This document shows, piece after piece, positions 23,074 through 34,290 of a DNA stretch of 64,000 nucleotides. The DNA comes from Molanna angustata. Its lineage: Eukaryota > Arthropoda > Insecta > Trichoptera > Molannidae. The stretch is from assembly GCA_963576475.1 (NCBI GenBank), contig OY754982.1, positions 2,135,409-2,199,408 of the forward strand, read 5' to 3'. Numbering within the stretch: the stretch's first letter is position 1; every line of letters starts with the position of its first letter. Below the pieces are notes generated by a model. That model did not search any database and had not been told where the DNA came from. It saw nothing but the letters and a program-made list of their open reading frames with translations. The translations under genes were made by a program, and so were the position numbers.

Positions 23074-23236
23074 ATGGAATATGTAGATATCGAGGAGGAA
23101 CTGATGGTGCAACCGCATGTCCAAAGAATAAACACTAGCAAACTCCACGAGATCCGTCCTAGGATATCACCTACCAAAATATGTCTCAAAAGAAAAGAAA
23201 ACCCTCGAGAGAACAGACCACATAGTTTTATCACAA
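23074..23236 (+). CDS. Possible first coding exon of an unknown gene in the btn intron
   Basis: ATG 23074 sits in a strong Kozak context (AGTAAGATGG) and opens 54 codons of protein-like, polar sequence: MEYVDIEEELMVQPHVQR, KLHEIRPRISPTK, RKENPRENRPHSF. A GTATGA donor-like site follows at 23237. No downstream exon could be found on the + strand within the intron, and no homolog is recognised. It may be a chance frame or a relic exon. Local GC is higher than in the flanks. Confidence 0.3.
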
Positions 23237-23539
23237 GTATGAATATAATATTGTACTCGTAAAACAGTATAGTTTATGCCAAAAAACAGTTGAAATATGA
23301 GAAAATAAAAACAGTGTATAGCAATATCATAAACGTACGAAAAATATGGACAAAAAATAAGCAACATATTATATGTAAAGTAAATAAATAAATGAATATT
23401 TGCACATAAATTATAGTTAAAATGAGAAACAATTTCATTGATTATACACGTTTAATGTTTATTTAACGGTGTCTATAATTATTTCGTCCTATCAATGTGA
23501 ATTGAGTTATTTTAGTAAGATATAATTCTGTTTTTAAAT

Positions 23540-23680
23540 AGGTAGGTACTTTTGTATTGTTGGGTAGGCACTTTATAGGCATAATTCTAAAGTGTTATTT
23601 ATTTTTGTTTTGGGTAGGCACTTAATAGGCATAATTCTTTAGTTTTTTAATACTTATCAGGTAGGCACTTAATTAAGTTT
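23540..23680. repeat. Short imperfect tandem repeat (GGTAGGCACTT)
   Basis: Two to three ~60-bp units carrying GGGTAGGCACTTTATAGGCA / GGGTAGGCACTTAATAGGCA and TAATTCT. Confidence 0.7.
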
Positions 23681-23786
23681 TTAAATAGTATTTAATTTTT
23701 TTTTAACTCAATAAACATTTTAACTTGAAAAGGGAACATTATAAACACAGTTATACTGTTATTAAATTATAGTCTGCTAATCTTAC

Positions 23787-24666
23787 CTTCATCAATCACT
23801 AATTCCAACGAAGAATGTTCGTCTGAGGGTCCATCGAGGTCCTGAATGAAATTTTCCACACTCTCATCTTGAAGCGTCCAATTTTCACTCGAACTTTGTT
23901 CAACTTCACATTCCATTGCATTATTGCCTATAGTCTCTATTCTGTCTCCTTCGAAAATGTCAAATTGGTCAGAACTACATTGGTCGTTGTCGGACCCGAA
24001 AGAACCGCTACTGCTTATCAGGGAACCTGTCAATTCCGAATTTAAATTTTCTCCGTTGTGACGTAGATGGCATTTGTTTTGAATTTGAAAATAGTTCTGT
24101 TGGTGAAAAGGCGGCAAAATGTGACAGCTCTCGTCGGAAAACGACCCCGCAGGACGGACTGTAGACATTTCGGCATAATCATTTTCGCAAAAATCTTCGT
24201 TGAGACGAACTACAGTAGTAGATTTATTATTGTTATAAAAGGAATTCGTGTAACCGAAAAGACTTTGAATTGAGCTGTCAAAATATTTTCCATTTTCGAA
24301 ATAATTCTGCGCGGCGGGCAGGGAATAAGTTAAATTTTCTTCCGATGCGTTCTGTTGATAATACATTTGGTTGATCAAATCGAATTCATCTTGAAAATTT
24401 GAATTTTGGATTGTGCCGGGAGATTCAAATTCGGAACATTCTTCCGATAGAAAAGTTTTGTTTTTGATTCCTTCGTCCATCTTGAATAGACGATGCACGC
24501 GCGGGAAATGAGATACTGGATGACTGAATCGAAGATGATAATCCAAACAAGCGCACGTGTCTATGTTTTTTTTAAATTCCTTCAGCTTGTAATGATTGGA
24601 TGAGATTTTCTGTGAGGGTGGGGTTATATCTCGAAGAGTGTCAGCCATTGGTTGTTTGTAAGTCAT
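23787..24666 (-). CDS. btn: Mox/buttonless-type homeobox protein, exon 1
   Basis: The exon has 880 nt from ATG 24664-24666 to donor GAAG/GTAAGATT, ending in phase 1 and joining exon 2 as GAC (Asp). The spliced protein is 377 aa with the homeodomain at residues 298-357, near the C terminus as in Meox proteins. Family members are sequence-specific nuclear transcription factors. Drosophila buttonless is needed for dorsal median cell fate, and vertebrate Meox act in somites. The 293 N-terminal residues are Ser/Asn/Glu-rich and acidic (FLSEECSEFES, ELTGSLISSSGSFG, ESVENFIQDLDGPS), suggesting an activation region. An alternative start at Met63 (24478-24480, AAGATGG, strong Kozak match) would give about 315 aa, and I cannot decide between the two. 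The 12.6-kb intron to exon 2 is full of repeats. Confidence 0.88.
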
Positions 24667-25010
24667 ATTTCATTGCCTTATTTGAATAATATTATTAATT
24701 TGGAGTTGATGAAGAATTTATTCATTTTAAAATAACAAAAAACATTATTGCACAGAAAGGAAGACAAATAGCGGTCTTTCATCAATTAAAATGAACATCA
24801 TGACAAAAAATAATTTATTTAACTACCTACCTAATTATTCTTATTTTAAAAATAAAGTAAAAACTATATTTTTCTACATGTTATTTTACTGTTCGTAAGT
24901 CGTATATTAATATCCGTAAGGTTATATTCTCTTTGGTATATTAAAACAAAATATGAATGACATATGACGCGGGTTACGGAAAATTAAGTTTTTTTATTAT
25001 TAATAAAATG
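24667..25010 (-). other. Upstream region of buttonless-like gene
   Basis: Should contain its promoter and 5' UTR. No TATA box or initiator could be assigned with confidence. AT-rich and ORF-free. Confidence 0.4.
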
Positions 25011-25014
25011 ATTC

Positions 25015-25165
25015 TGGCCTTCGTGACTTAGTTTATTAGATATTTCACTTCTGAGCCAATGACCTCTGGTTCGATTTCCAGTAGAGACTGTGTTTTCAGT
25101 CTGGATTTGTGAGGTGATTAATGTTATAAATCTTCATTAAGTGCCAACTTGTTATGAGGTGTAGG
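25015..25165 (+). repeat. tRNA-derived SINE, diverged
   Basis: GGCCTTCGTGACTTAGTTTA (A box), GGTTCGATTTCC (B box), GTAGAGACTGTGTTTTCAGT, then GATTAATGTTATAAATCTTC and GTGCCAACTTG. Same family as 10765-10978. Confidence 0.75.
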
Positions 25166-25727
25166 CACTAATGTCCAATTGATATTAATTTGATATTGCA
25201 CTATTGTTATTAGCTGTCTAAGAAGAAATACAAAAGAAATGTTTTATACGTCATTTGTCGAAATTATAGCATCGAAACATAGAATTATAATATACTATAA
25301 TTCTATGCATCGAAATTAGTCGATTAAAAATTCATTATTCTTACCTACCGATATTCGTCGCAATGTTGCTTTAAAATTATTTTAAGAGAACATGAGAAAT
25401 ATTATTATGCGAGTTCTGTAAATACTTATACCTATGTGAGAATAAAGAACAATATTTGTGTAAGGAAGATGATTTCTTCATTCAATCTGTTTGATGTCAG
25501 TTGTGGTAAAGTAAGACATATTTTGTTAAAGATGAAAGATGCCGCTATGCACCGTGTGAAATCATTGAGTTTAGTATACACCTACCTATTTTTCATAATA
25601 TTATATTTGTAAATAAATACCTACTTTAGAGACATTTTAAGATAAAAAAACACCTATGGGACTACAATTATAAATAAATAGATAAATAAATGGTACCGTG
25701 AGATTATTAATAACAAAAAAATGAATC

Positions 25728-25920
25728 ACATAGTGGTAAGTTGTTTGGCTTATGTCCGCGTCTTGGGGGTTCGATTTCCTTCTTCTTCTTCTTCAGTTAT
25801 GACTATGTCCTGTTGTTCTCGAATCCTGCTTCTGGGAGATGGAAGTCCAGTAGTCTTTCCATTGCTTGGGTGATCTTCCTAGGGGTCTGCTGCCTGCAGG
25901 ATTCTCGTCTGCGGCTATGA
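25728..25920. repeat. SINE head joined to a LINE C-terminal fragment
   Basis: A tRNA-like head (GTGGTAAGTTGTTTGGCTTA, GGGGGTTCGATTTCC) runs into a reverse-strand stretch from ~25915 to 25795 that reads AADENPAGSRPLGRSPKQW, resembling the RPxGRPxxRW end of LINE ORF2. Both are truncated. Confidence 0.45.
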
Positions 25921-26119
25921 AAAAATATTTTTTTTGCAGATTGGGAAGATCTTGATTTTCAAATAAATTATGCCATTTCTGTAAGGGTGTATAGTCTTTT
26001 TTTTCACAACTTCCTTCACAATTTCCTTCACAATTTCTTTGATGTTAGAAATTTCTTCATAAATTGCGTCCATAACCGTGAGAACACGGAATTTATATAT
26101 TTTGTGGCCGGAGTCTGAA

Positions 26120-26285
26120 TCACGCAAAATCGGGACATTTGGCGATTTCCAGGGGTCCGTGGTCCGATTTCCAGGGGTCCGTGGTCCGATTTCCAGGGGT
26201 CCGTGGACACGTCCCGATTTACACATGATCGGGACGTGTCCACGGACCCTGGAAATCGGGACGTCCCGCTCAAATCGGGACACCT
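26120..26285. repeat. 22-bp tandem repeat with inverted copy
   Basis: Three direct units of CGATTTCCAGGGGTCCGTGG plus TC, then GACACGTCCCGATTTACACATG, then the inverse GGGACGTGTCCACGGACC-CTGGAAATCGGGACG. GC-rich relative to its surroundings and able to form a long stem. Confidence 0.85.
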
Positions 26286-26296
26286 GGCAACGCTAC

Positions 26297-26390
26297 CTAT
26301 AGCACAAGCACTTATGCTTAATTAAGAGAATGCAGGAAGATGTATATGTACTTGTTAAACAAGGACATATAAATTTTTTTAGAAAAAAAA
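26297..26390. repeat. Dispersed repeat, copy 2 (see 1-100)
   Basis: TATAGCACAAGCACTTATGC, GGAAGATGTATATGTACTTG and TTAAACAAGGACATAT parallel the window's first 100 bases. Confidence 0.55.
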
Positions 26391-26419
26391 TAGTTTTTTT
26401 AATTTTTTTTGTTACTTTT

Positions 26420-26889
26420 CTTCGAGAAAAAAATATTGTATGTCACAGTTTTGAGAAAAAAATATTGTATGTCACAGTTTTGAGAAAAAAATATTGTATG
26501 TCACAGTTTTGAGAAAAAAATATTGTATGTCACAGTTTTGAGAAAAAAATATTGTATGTCACAGTTTTGAGAAAAAAATATTGTATGTCACAGTTTTGAG
26601 AAAAAAATATTGTTTGTCACAGTTTTGAGAAAAAAATATTGTATGTCACAGTTTTGAGAAAAAAATATTGTATGTCACAGTTTTGAGAAAAAAATATTGT
26701 TTGTCACAGTTTTGAGAAAAAAATATTGTATGTCACAGTTTTGAGAAAAAAATATTGTATGTCACAGTTTTGAGAAAAAAATATTGTATGTCACAGTTTT
26801 GAGAAAAAAATATTGTATGTCACAGTTTTGAGAAAAAAATATTGTTTGTCACAGTTTTGAGAAAAAAATATTGTATGTCACAGTTTTGA
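26420..26889. repeat. 29-bp minisatellite, about 16 copies
   Basis: The unit is GAGAAAAAAATATTGTATGT then CACAGTTTT. Three scattered units have TTGTTTG in place of TTGTATG, otherwise near-identical. 29 is not a multiple of 3, so open frames through it are meaningless. A single related unit (AAATATTGTATGTCACAG) is at 38807-38825. Confidence 0.96.
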
Positions 26890-26920
26890 CATAGGTTCAT
26901 ATAATTTTTGTATATACCTA

Positions 26921-27990
26921 CTAGTTGCATGTAACACATGAGATCCAACTGTCGACAGCGATAGTATGTATAGTTGAAGAATAAGTACCAAACACATAAA
27001 TACAAATTATTTATTATTTTATGATATTTAGTTTTCTATACAACACATGTACCTAGGTAGTCAAGATAGGATAGTATGGAGGAAGGTCCTTTTTTCCTAC
27101 CCAGAATATGAAAATAGCATGATTTATGTTTGTAGATTAAGTAGGTGTATGTATGTATGTTTGGAGATGAAGTATCAAACTATTAAGTCTCCTTACATAT
27201 TGTGTATAGGCGACTGCCATACAAAATGTATGAAGCAATGTCGTCACTAAATTCAATTTTTAAAAAAATTGTTAAAAAAAATTGAGATTTTCTACTACAA
27301 TGCTAATATTTTTTATAGAAAATTAAATTATCTAGTTGGGGTGTTTCGGCTTTTTTCGATAATTGTAAAAGTTTTGGAAAAATAGGCAGTTAAACTCATA
27401 AATTTATCATAAAAATAATAATTTTCTTAATAAAAAATGTTTGAGAAACCCTGGAATTTTTTTGAAAAAACTAATTTGAGATTTTGTATTTGTCTATGTT
27501 TGTACCAATTTTCAGCGTTCTAGCTTTTATGGTTTCTGAGATATATGGAAAAATAAAATAAAAATTCAAAAGTTGATAACCCCTGACTGAAACAAAAATT
27601 CAAAATTCCGAGTATAAAAGTTTTGTAGGCCTGTAACTGTTTATATATTCTGAAATTTAAGGCTCTGTAAATTGAGCGGATCAAAAGTTATCAGGGGGGG
27701 ACGGACACACACACATACACACAGACACACACACAGACACACACACAGACACACACACAGACACACAGACACACACACACAGACACACGAAATGTTCTAC
27801 TCCGAATTCTGAGTAAATCCGTGTATGGAACATATATGCTGCGAAGCCTCTAAGTTGGTGTTTTTTGACTTCAAAGTTGGAAAAGCCGTGAAAAAAGTAG
27901 ACCTCTGCATACAATTCTCGCGTATCCTGGCTTGAAACATTGTCGATATGTTAAGAGAACAAAGTTCTCCTGAACAAATCGACAGTTGGA
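26921..27990 (-). mobile_element. Helitron-like element, full-length copy 2
   Basis: Left end CTAGTTGCATGTAACACATG after A; right end AATCGACAGTTGGA before T. An internal (AC)n block is at ~27710-27788. Confidence 0.87.
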
Positions 27991-28035
27991 TTATAGTTTG
28001 CCTTGTCAGACAGCGGATATGTCACTAAAATGGAC

Positions 28036-29265
28036 GCCATATTAAATAATAAATAAATTTGGAATGGTAAAATAAAACCAAAGTTTTCAGTTCTACTAAT
28101 ACTAGTTGCATGTAACACATGAGATCCAACTGTCGATAGCGATAGTATGTATAGTTGAAGAATATGTACCAAACTATAAACCCATAGATACAAATTATTG
28201 AATATTTTCAGATATTTTGTTTTCTATACAACATATGTAGGTATGTATGTCAAGATAGGATAGTATGGAGGAAGATCCTTTTTCCTACCCAGAATATGCA
28301 AATAGCATGATGGTATGTATGTATGTTTGGAGTCGAAGTATCAAACTATTAAGTCTTCTTACATATTGTGTATAGGCGACTGCCATACAAAATGTATGAA
28401 GCGATGTCGTCACTAAATTCAATTTTTAAAAAAATGTTAAAAAAAATTGAGATCTTCTACTACATTGCTGATATTTTTTATAGAAAATTAAATTATCTAG
28501 TTGGGGTGTTTCGGCTTTTTTCGATAATTGTAAAAGTTTTGGAAATATAGGCAGTTAAACTCATAAATTTATCATAAAAAAAATATTTTTCTTAATAAAA
28601 AATGTTTGAGAAACCCTGGAATTTTTTTGAAAAAACTAATTTGAGATTTTGTATTTGTCTATGTTTGTACCAATTTTCAGCGTTCTAGCGTTTATGGTTT
28701 CTGAGATATATGGAAAAATAAAATAAAAATTCAAAAGTTGATAACCCCTGACTGAAACAAAAATTCAAAATTCCGAGTATAAAAGTTTTGTAGGCCTGTA
28801 ACTGTTTATATATTCTGAAATTTTAGGCTCTGTTTATTGAGCGGATCAAAAGTTATAAGGGGGGGACGGACACACAGACACACACACACACAGACACACA
28901 CACAGACACACGAAATGTTCTACTCCGAATTCTGAGTAAATCCGTGTATGGAACATATATGCTGCGAAGCCTCTAAGTTGGTGTTTTTTGACTTCAAAGT
29001 TGGAAGAGCCGTGAAAAAAGTAGACCTCTCCATACAATTCTCGCGTATTCTGGCTTGATACATTGTCGATATGTTAAGAGAACAAAGTTCTCCTGAACAA
29101 ATCGACAGTTGGATAATGACACTGACTAGTTTCGGTCATCCAGTGACCATTTTCACTTTGAAAATGGTCACTGGATTACCGAAACTAGTCAGTGTCATTA
29201 AATTAGTAGAACTGAAAACTTTGGTTTTATTTTACCATTCCAAATTTATTTATTATTTGAAATGG
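28036..29265. mobile_element. Foldback element carrying a Helitron-like insertion
   Basis: AATAAATTTGGAATGGTAAA and CCAAAGTTTTCAGTTCTACT at 28045-28098 reappear inverted at 29204-29260 (AGTAGAACTGAAAACTTTGG, TTTACCATTCCAAATTTATT). Between them 29114-29200 is itself a tight hairpin (ACACTGACTAGTTTCGG / CCGAAACTAGTCAGTGT). Removing the Helitron copy at 28102-29113 restores a compact palindrome of roughly 220 bp. Confidence 0.82.
28102..29113 (-). mobile_element. Helitron-like element, full-length copy 3
   Basis: CTAG end at 28102 after A; GACAGTTGGA end at 29113 before T. Inserted into the left arm of the foldback element. Nearly identical to copy B (29638-30666), so both are young. Confidence 0.87.
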
Positions 29266-29322
29266 AGTTCTACCAAGAATTGTCCGTAGAAAAGTTAAAA
29301 AAGGAAGCCATATTGTTTAAAA

Positions 29323-31123
29323 CTAGTTGCATGTAACACATGAGATCCAACTGTCGATAGCGATTGTATGTATAGTTGAACAATAAAAATCAAACTATAA
29401 ACCCATAAATTCAAATTATTGAAAATTTTAACACTTGTTGGTATGTATGTCAAGATAGGACAGTATGGAGGTCAGTCCTCTTTTCCTTCCCGGGATATGA
29501 AAACAGCATGATGGTTCTGTATGTTTGTTTGGATATTAAAATCCTATCAAACTATTAAGTCTTCTTACATATTGTGTATAGGCGACTGCCATATAAATTG
29601 TATGAAGCGATGTCGTCACTAAATTCTATTTTTATAACTAGTTGCATGTAACACATGAGATCCAACTGTCGATAGCGATAGTATGTATAGTTGAAGAATA
29701 TGTACCAAACTATAAACCCATAGATACAAATTATTGAATATTTTCAGATATTTTGTTTTCTATACAACATATGTAGGTATGTATGTCAAGATAGGATAGT
29801 ATGGAGGAAGATCCTTTTTCCTACCCAGAATATGCAAATAGCATGATGGTATGTATGTATGTTTGGAGTCGAAGTATCAAACTATTAAGTCTTCTTACAT
29901 ATTGTGTATAGGCGACTGCCATACAAAATGTATGAAGCGATGTCGTCACTAAATTCAATTTTTAAAAAAATGTTAAAAAAAAATTGAGATCTTCTACTAC
30001 ATTGCTGATATTTTTTATAGAAAATTAAATTATCTAGTTGAGGTGTTTCGGCTTTTTTCGATAATTGTAAAAGTTTTGGAAATATAGGCAGTTAAACTCA
30101 TAAATTTATCATAAAAAAAATATTTTTCTTAATAAAAAATGTTTGAGAAACCCTGGAATTTTTTTGAAAAAACTAATTTGAGATTTTGTATTTGTCTATG
30201 TTTGTACCAATTTTCAGCGTTCTAGCGTTTATGGTTTCTGAGATATATGGAAAAATAAAATAAAAATTCAAAAGTTGATAACCCCTGACTGAAACAAAAA
30301 TTCAAAATTCCGAGTATAAAAGTTTTGTAGGCCTGTAACTGTTTATATATTCTGAAATTTAAGGCTCTGTTTATTGAGCGGATCAAAAGTTATAAGGGGG
30401 GGACGGACACACAGACACACACACACACAGACACACACACACACAGACACACACACAGACACACGAAATGTTCTACTCCGAATTCTGAGTAAATCCGTGT
30501 ATGGAACATATATGCTGCGAAGCCTCTAAGTTGGTGTTTTTTGACTTCAAAGTTGGAAGAGCCGTGAAAAAAGTAGACCTCTCCATACAATTCTCGCGTA
30601 TTCTGGCTTGATACATTGTCGATATGTTAAGAGAACAAAGTTCTCCTGAACAAATCGACAGTTGGAAAATTGTTAAAAAAAATTTGAGATGTACAAATAC
30701 AATGTTTATATTTTTTATAGAAAATTAAATTATCTAGTTGGGGTGTTTCGGCTTTTTTCGATATTTTTAAAAAGTTTGGAAATATAGGCAGTTAAACTCA
30801 TAAATTTATCATAAAAAAAATATTTTTCTCAATAAAAAATGTTTGAGAAACCCTGGAATTTTTTTGAATAAACTTATTTGAGATTTTGTATTTGTCTATA
30901 TTTGTACCAATTTTCAGCGTTCTAGCTTTTATGGTTTCTGAGATATATGAAAAAATAAAGTAAAAATTCAAAAGTTGATAACCCCTGACTAAAACAAAAA
31001 TTCGAAATTCTGAGTATAAAAGTTTTGTAGGCCTATAACTGTGTATATATTCTGAAATTTTGGGCTCTGTGAATTGAGCGGATCAAAAGTTATAAGGGGG
31101 GGACGGACACACACACACACACA

Positions 31124-31196
<73 letters not shown>

Positions 31197-31414
31197 ACAC
31201 ACACAGACACACGAAATGTTCTACTCCGAATTCTGAGTAAATCCGTGCATGGAACATATATGCTGCGAAGCCTCTAAGTTGGTGTTTTTTGACTTCAAAG
31301 TTGGAAAAGCCGTGAAAAAAGTAGACCTCTCCATACAATTCTCGCGTATTCTGGCTTGAAACATTGTCGATATGTTAAGAGAACAAAGTTCTCCTAAACA
31401 AATCGACAGTTGGA
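29323..31414 (-). mobile_element. Helitron-like element copy A, split by copy B
   Basis: CTAG end at 29323; blocks run to CTATTTTTATAA at 29637, then resume at 30667 with AAATTGTTAAAAAAAATTTG and finish at GACAGTTGGA 31414. It carries a long (AC)n tract (31109-31205). Confidence 0.83.
29638..30666 (-). mobile_element. Helitron-like element copy B, nested in copy A
   Basis: Complete from CTAGTTGCATGTAAC to CGACAGTTGGA, same orientation as its host copy. Junctions are clean with no target duplication. Confidence 0.86.
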
Positions 31415-32014
31415 AAATTAAATTATCTAGTTGGGGTGTTTCGGCATTTTTCGATATTTAAAAAAAAATTACAATATAAGCAGTTAAACTCAAAAATTTA
31501 TCATAAAAAAAATACTTTTCTTAATAAAAAATGTTTGAGAAACCCTGAAATTTTTTTGAAAAAATTTATTTGAGATTTTGTATTCGTCTATGTTTGTACC
31601 AATTTTCAGCGTTCTAGCTTTTATGGTTTCTGAGATATATGGAAAAATAAAATAAAAATTCAAAAGTTGATAACCCCTGACTGAAACAAAAATTCAAAAT
31701 TCCGAGTATAAAAGTTTTGTAGGCCTGTAACTGTTTATATATTCTGAAATTTTAGGCTCTGTAAATTGAGCGGATCAAAAGTTATAAGGGGGGGACGGAC
31801 ACACAGACACACGAAATGTTCTACTCCGAATTCTGAGTAAATCCGTGTATGGAACATATATGCTGCGAAGCCTCTAAGTTGGTGTTTTTTGACTTCAAAG
31901 TTGGAAAAGCCGTGAAAAAAGTAGACCTCTGCATACAATTCTCGCGTATCCTGGCTTGAAACATTGTCGATATGTTAAGAGAACAAAGTTCTCCTGAACA
32001 AATCGACAGTTGGA
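31415..32014 (-). mobile_element. Helitron-like element, partial copy C
   Basis: Begins in mid-element (AAATTAAATTATCTAGTTGG) directly after the end of copy A and runs to GACAGTTGGA at 32014. The CTAG-side third is absent. Its microsatellite is reduced to a few AC units. Confidence 0.8.
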
Positions 32015-32188
32015 CTATGTTCATATACTATTGTTTTGTAAAGTTTGTTCGAAATAGTCGTAATTTTACATTTCTATTTAACATTTCTTTTAATTTACAT
32101 TAGTGATGACAGTCTTGCAGTCTTTTTTCTTGTTTCATTGTTATTAGGTATACTTACATACTGAACTTAAATAGAAAAAAAACGATAG
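32015..32188. other. Short unique spacer between Helitron-like copies
   Basis: AT-rich, no ORF or repeat recognised. Confidence 0.5.
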
Positions 32189-32412
32189 TCCAACTGTCGA
32201 TTTGTTCAGGAGAACTTTGTTCTCTTAACATATCGACAATGTATCAAGCCAGAATACGCGAGAATTGTATGGAGAGGTCTACTTTTTTCACGGCTTTTCC
32301 AACTTTGAAGTCAAAAAACACCAACTTAGAGGCTTCGCAGCATATATGTTCCATACACGGATTTACTCAGAATTCGGAGTAGAACATTTCGTGTGTCTGT
32401 GTGTGTGTGTGT

Positions 32413-32449
<37 letters not shown>

Positions 32450-34281
32450 TGTGTGTGTGTGTGTGTATGTCTGTGTGTGTGTCCGTCCCCCCTTATAACT
32501 TTTGATCCGCTCAATTTATAGAGCCTAAAATTTCAGAATATATAAACAGTTACAGGCCTACAAAACTTTTATACTCGGAATTTTGAATTTTTGTTTCAGT
32601 CAGGGGTTATCAACTTTTGAATTTTTATTTTATTTTTCCCTATATCTCAGAAACCATAAAAGCTAGAACGCTGAAAATTGGTATAAACATAGACAAATAC
32701 AAAATCTCAAATTAATTTTTCAAAAAAATTCCAGGCTTTCTCAAACATTTTTTATTAATAAAAGTATTTTTTTTATGACTAGTTGCATGTAACACATGAG
32801 ATCCAACTGTCGATAGCGATAGTATGTATAGTTGAAGAATATGTACCAAACTATAAACCCATAGATACAAATTATTGAATATTTTCAGATATTTTGTTTT
32901 CTATACAACATATGTAGGTATGTATGTCAAGATAGGATAGTATGGAGGAAGATCCTTTTTCCTACCCAGAATATGCAAATTGCATGATGGTATGTATGTA
33001 TGTTTGGAGATGAAGTAACAAACTATTAAGTCTTCTTACATATTGTGTATAGGCGACTGCCATACAAAATGTATGAAGCGATGTCGTCACTAAATTCAAT
33101 TTTTAAAAAAATTGTTAAAAAAAAATTGAGATCTTCTACTACAATGTTAATATTTTTTATAGAAAATTAAATTATCTAGTTGGGGTGTTTCGGCTTTTTT
33201 CGATAATTTTAAAAGTTTTGGAAATATAGGCAGTTAAACTCATAAATTTATCATAAAAAAAATATTTTTCTTAATAAAAAATGTTCGAGAAACCCTGGAA
33301 TTTTTTTGAAAAAACTAATTTGAGATTTTGTATTTGTCTATGTTTGTACCAATTTTCAGCGTTCTTGGGTTTATGGTTTCTGAGATATATGGAAAAATAA
33401 AATAAAAATTCAAAAGTTGATAACCCCTGACTGAAACAAAAATTCAAAATTCCGAGTATAAAAGTTTTGTAGGCCTGTAACTGTTTATATATTCTGAAAT
33501 TTTAGGCTCTGTAAATTGAGCGGATCAAAAGTTATAAGGGGGGGACGGACACACAGACACACACACACACACACACAGACACACACACACACACACACAC
33601 ACAGACACACGAAATGTTCTACTCCGAATTCTGAGTAAATCCGTGTATGGAACATATATGCTGCGAAGCCTCTAAGTTGGTGTTTTTTGACTTCAAAGTT
33701 GGAAAAGCCATGAAAAAAGTAGACCTCTCCATACAATTCTCGCGTATTCTGGCTTGATACATTGTCGATATGTTAAGAGAACAAAGTTCTCCTGAACAAA
33801 TCGACAGTTGGATAAATTTATGAGTTTAACTGCCTATATTTCCATTTTTTTTTGAAATATCGAAAAAAGCTGAAACACCCCAACTAGATAATTTAATTTT
33901 ATATAAAAAATATTAACATTGTAGCAGTACATCTCAAATTTTTTTAACAATTTTTATAAAAATTGAATTTAGTGACGACATCGCTTCATACAATTTGTAT
34001 GGTAGTCACCTATACACAATATCAAAGAAGACTTAATAGTTTGATACTTCATCTCTAAACATACAATATACATATACCATCATGCTGTTTTCATATTCCG
34101 GGTAGGAAAAAAAGACTGACCTCCATACTATCCTATCTTGACTACCTAGGTACATGTGTTGTATAGAAAACTAAATATCATAAAATAATAAATAATTTGT
34201 ATTTATGGGTTTGGTACTTATTCTTCAACTATACATACTATCGCTGTCGACAGTTGGATCTCATGTGTTACATGCAATTAG
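32189..34281 (+). mobile_element. Helitron-like element copy E, split by inverted copy D
   Basis: Starts TCCAACTGTCGATTTG; reaches AGTATTTTTTTTATGA at 32778, resumes at 33813 with TAAATTTATGAGTTTAAC and ends ACATGCAATTAG, a CTAG-to-TTAG change. (GT)n at 32394-32482. Confidence 0.83.
32779..33812 (-). mobile_element. Helitron-like element copy D, nested in copy E
   Basis: Opposite orientation to its host, inserted exactly between A and T of ATGA|TAAATT. Complete CTAG and GACAGTTGGA ends. Confidence 0.88.
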
Positions 34282-34290
34282 TTTTAATTT

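Larger units (their letters stand above)
11185..23786 (-). other. Intron 1 of buttonless-like gene (12.6 kb)
   Basis: Donor GTAAGATT at 23786 and acceptor TTTTCAG at 11185. Contains two minisatellites, a pentanucleotide array, several LINE fragments, four foldback structures and one possible coding exon on the opposite strand (23074-23236). Confidence 0.8.

Noticed and set aside
24067..24273. 68-aa + strand ORF
   Set aside because: Antisense shadow of the first exon of the buttonless-like gene.
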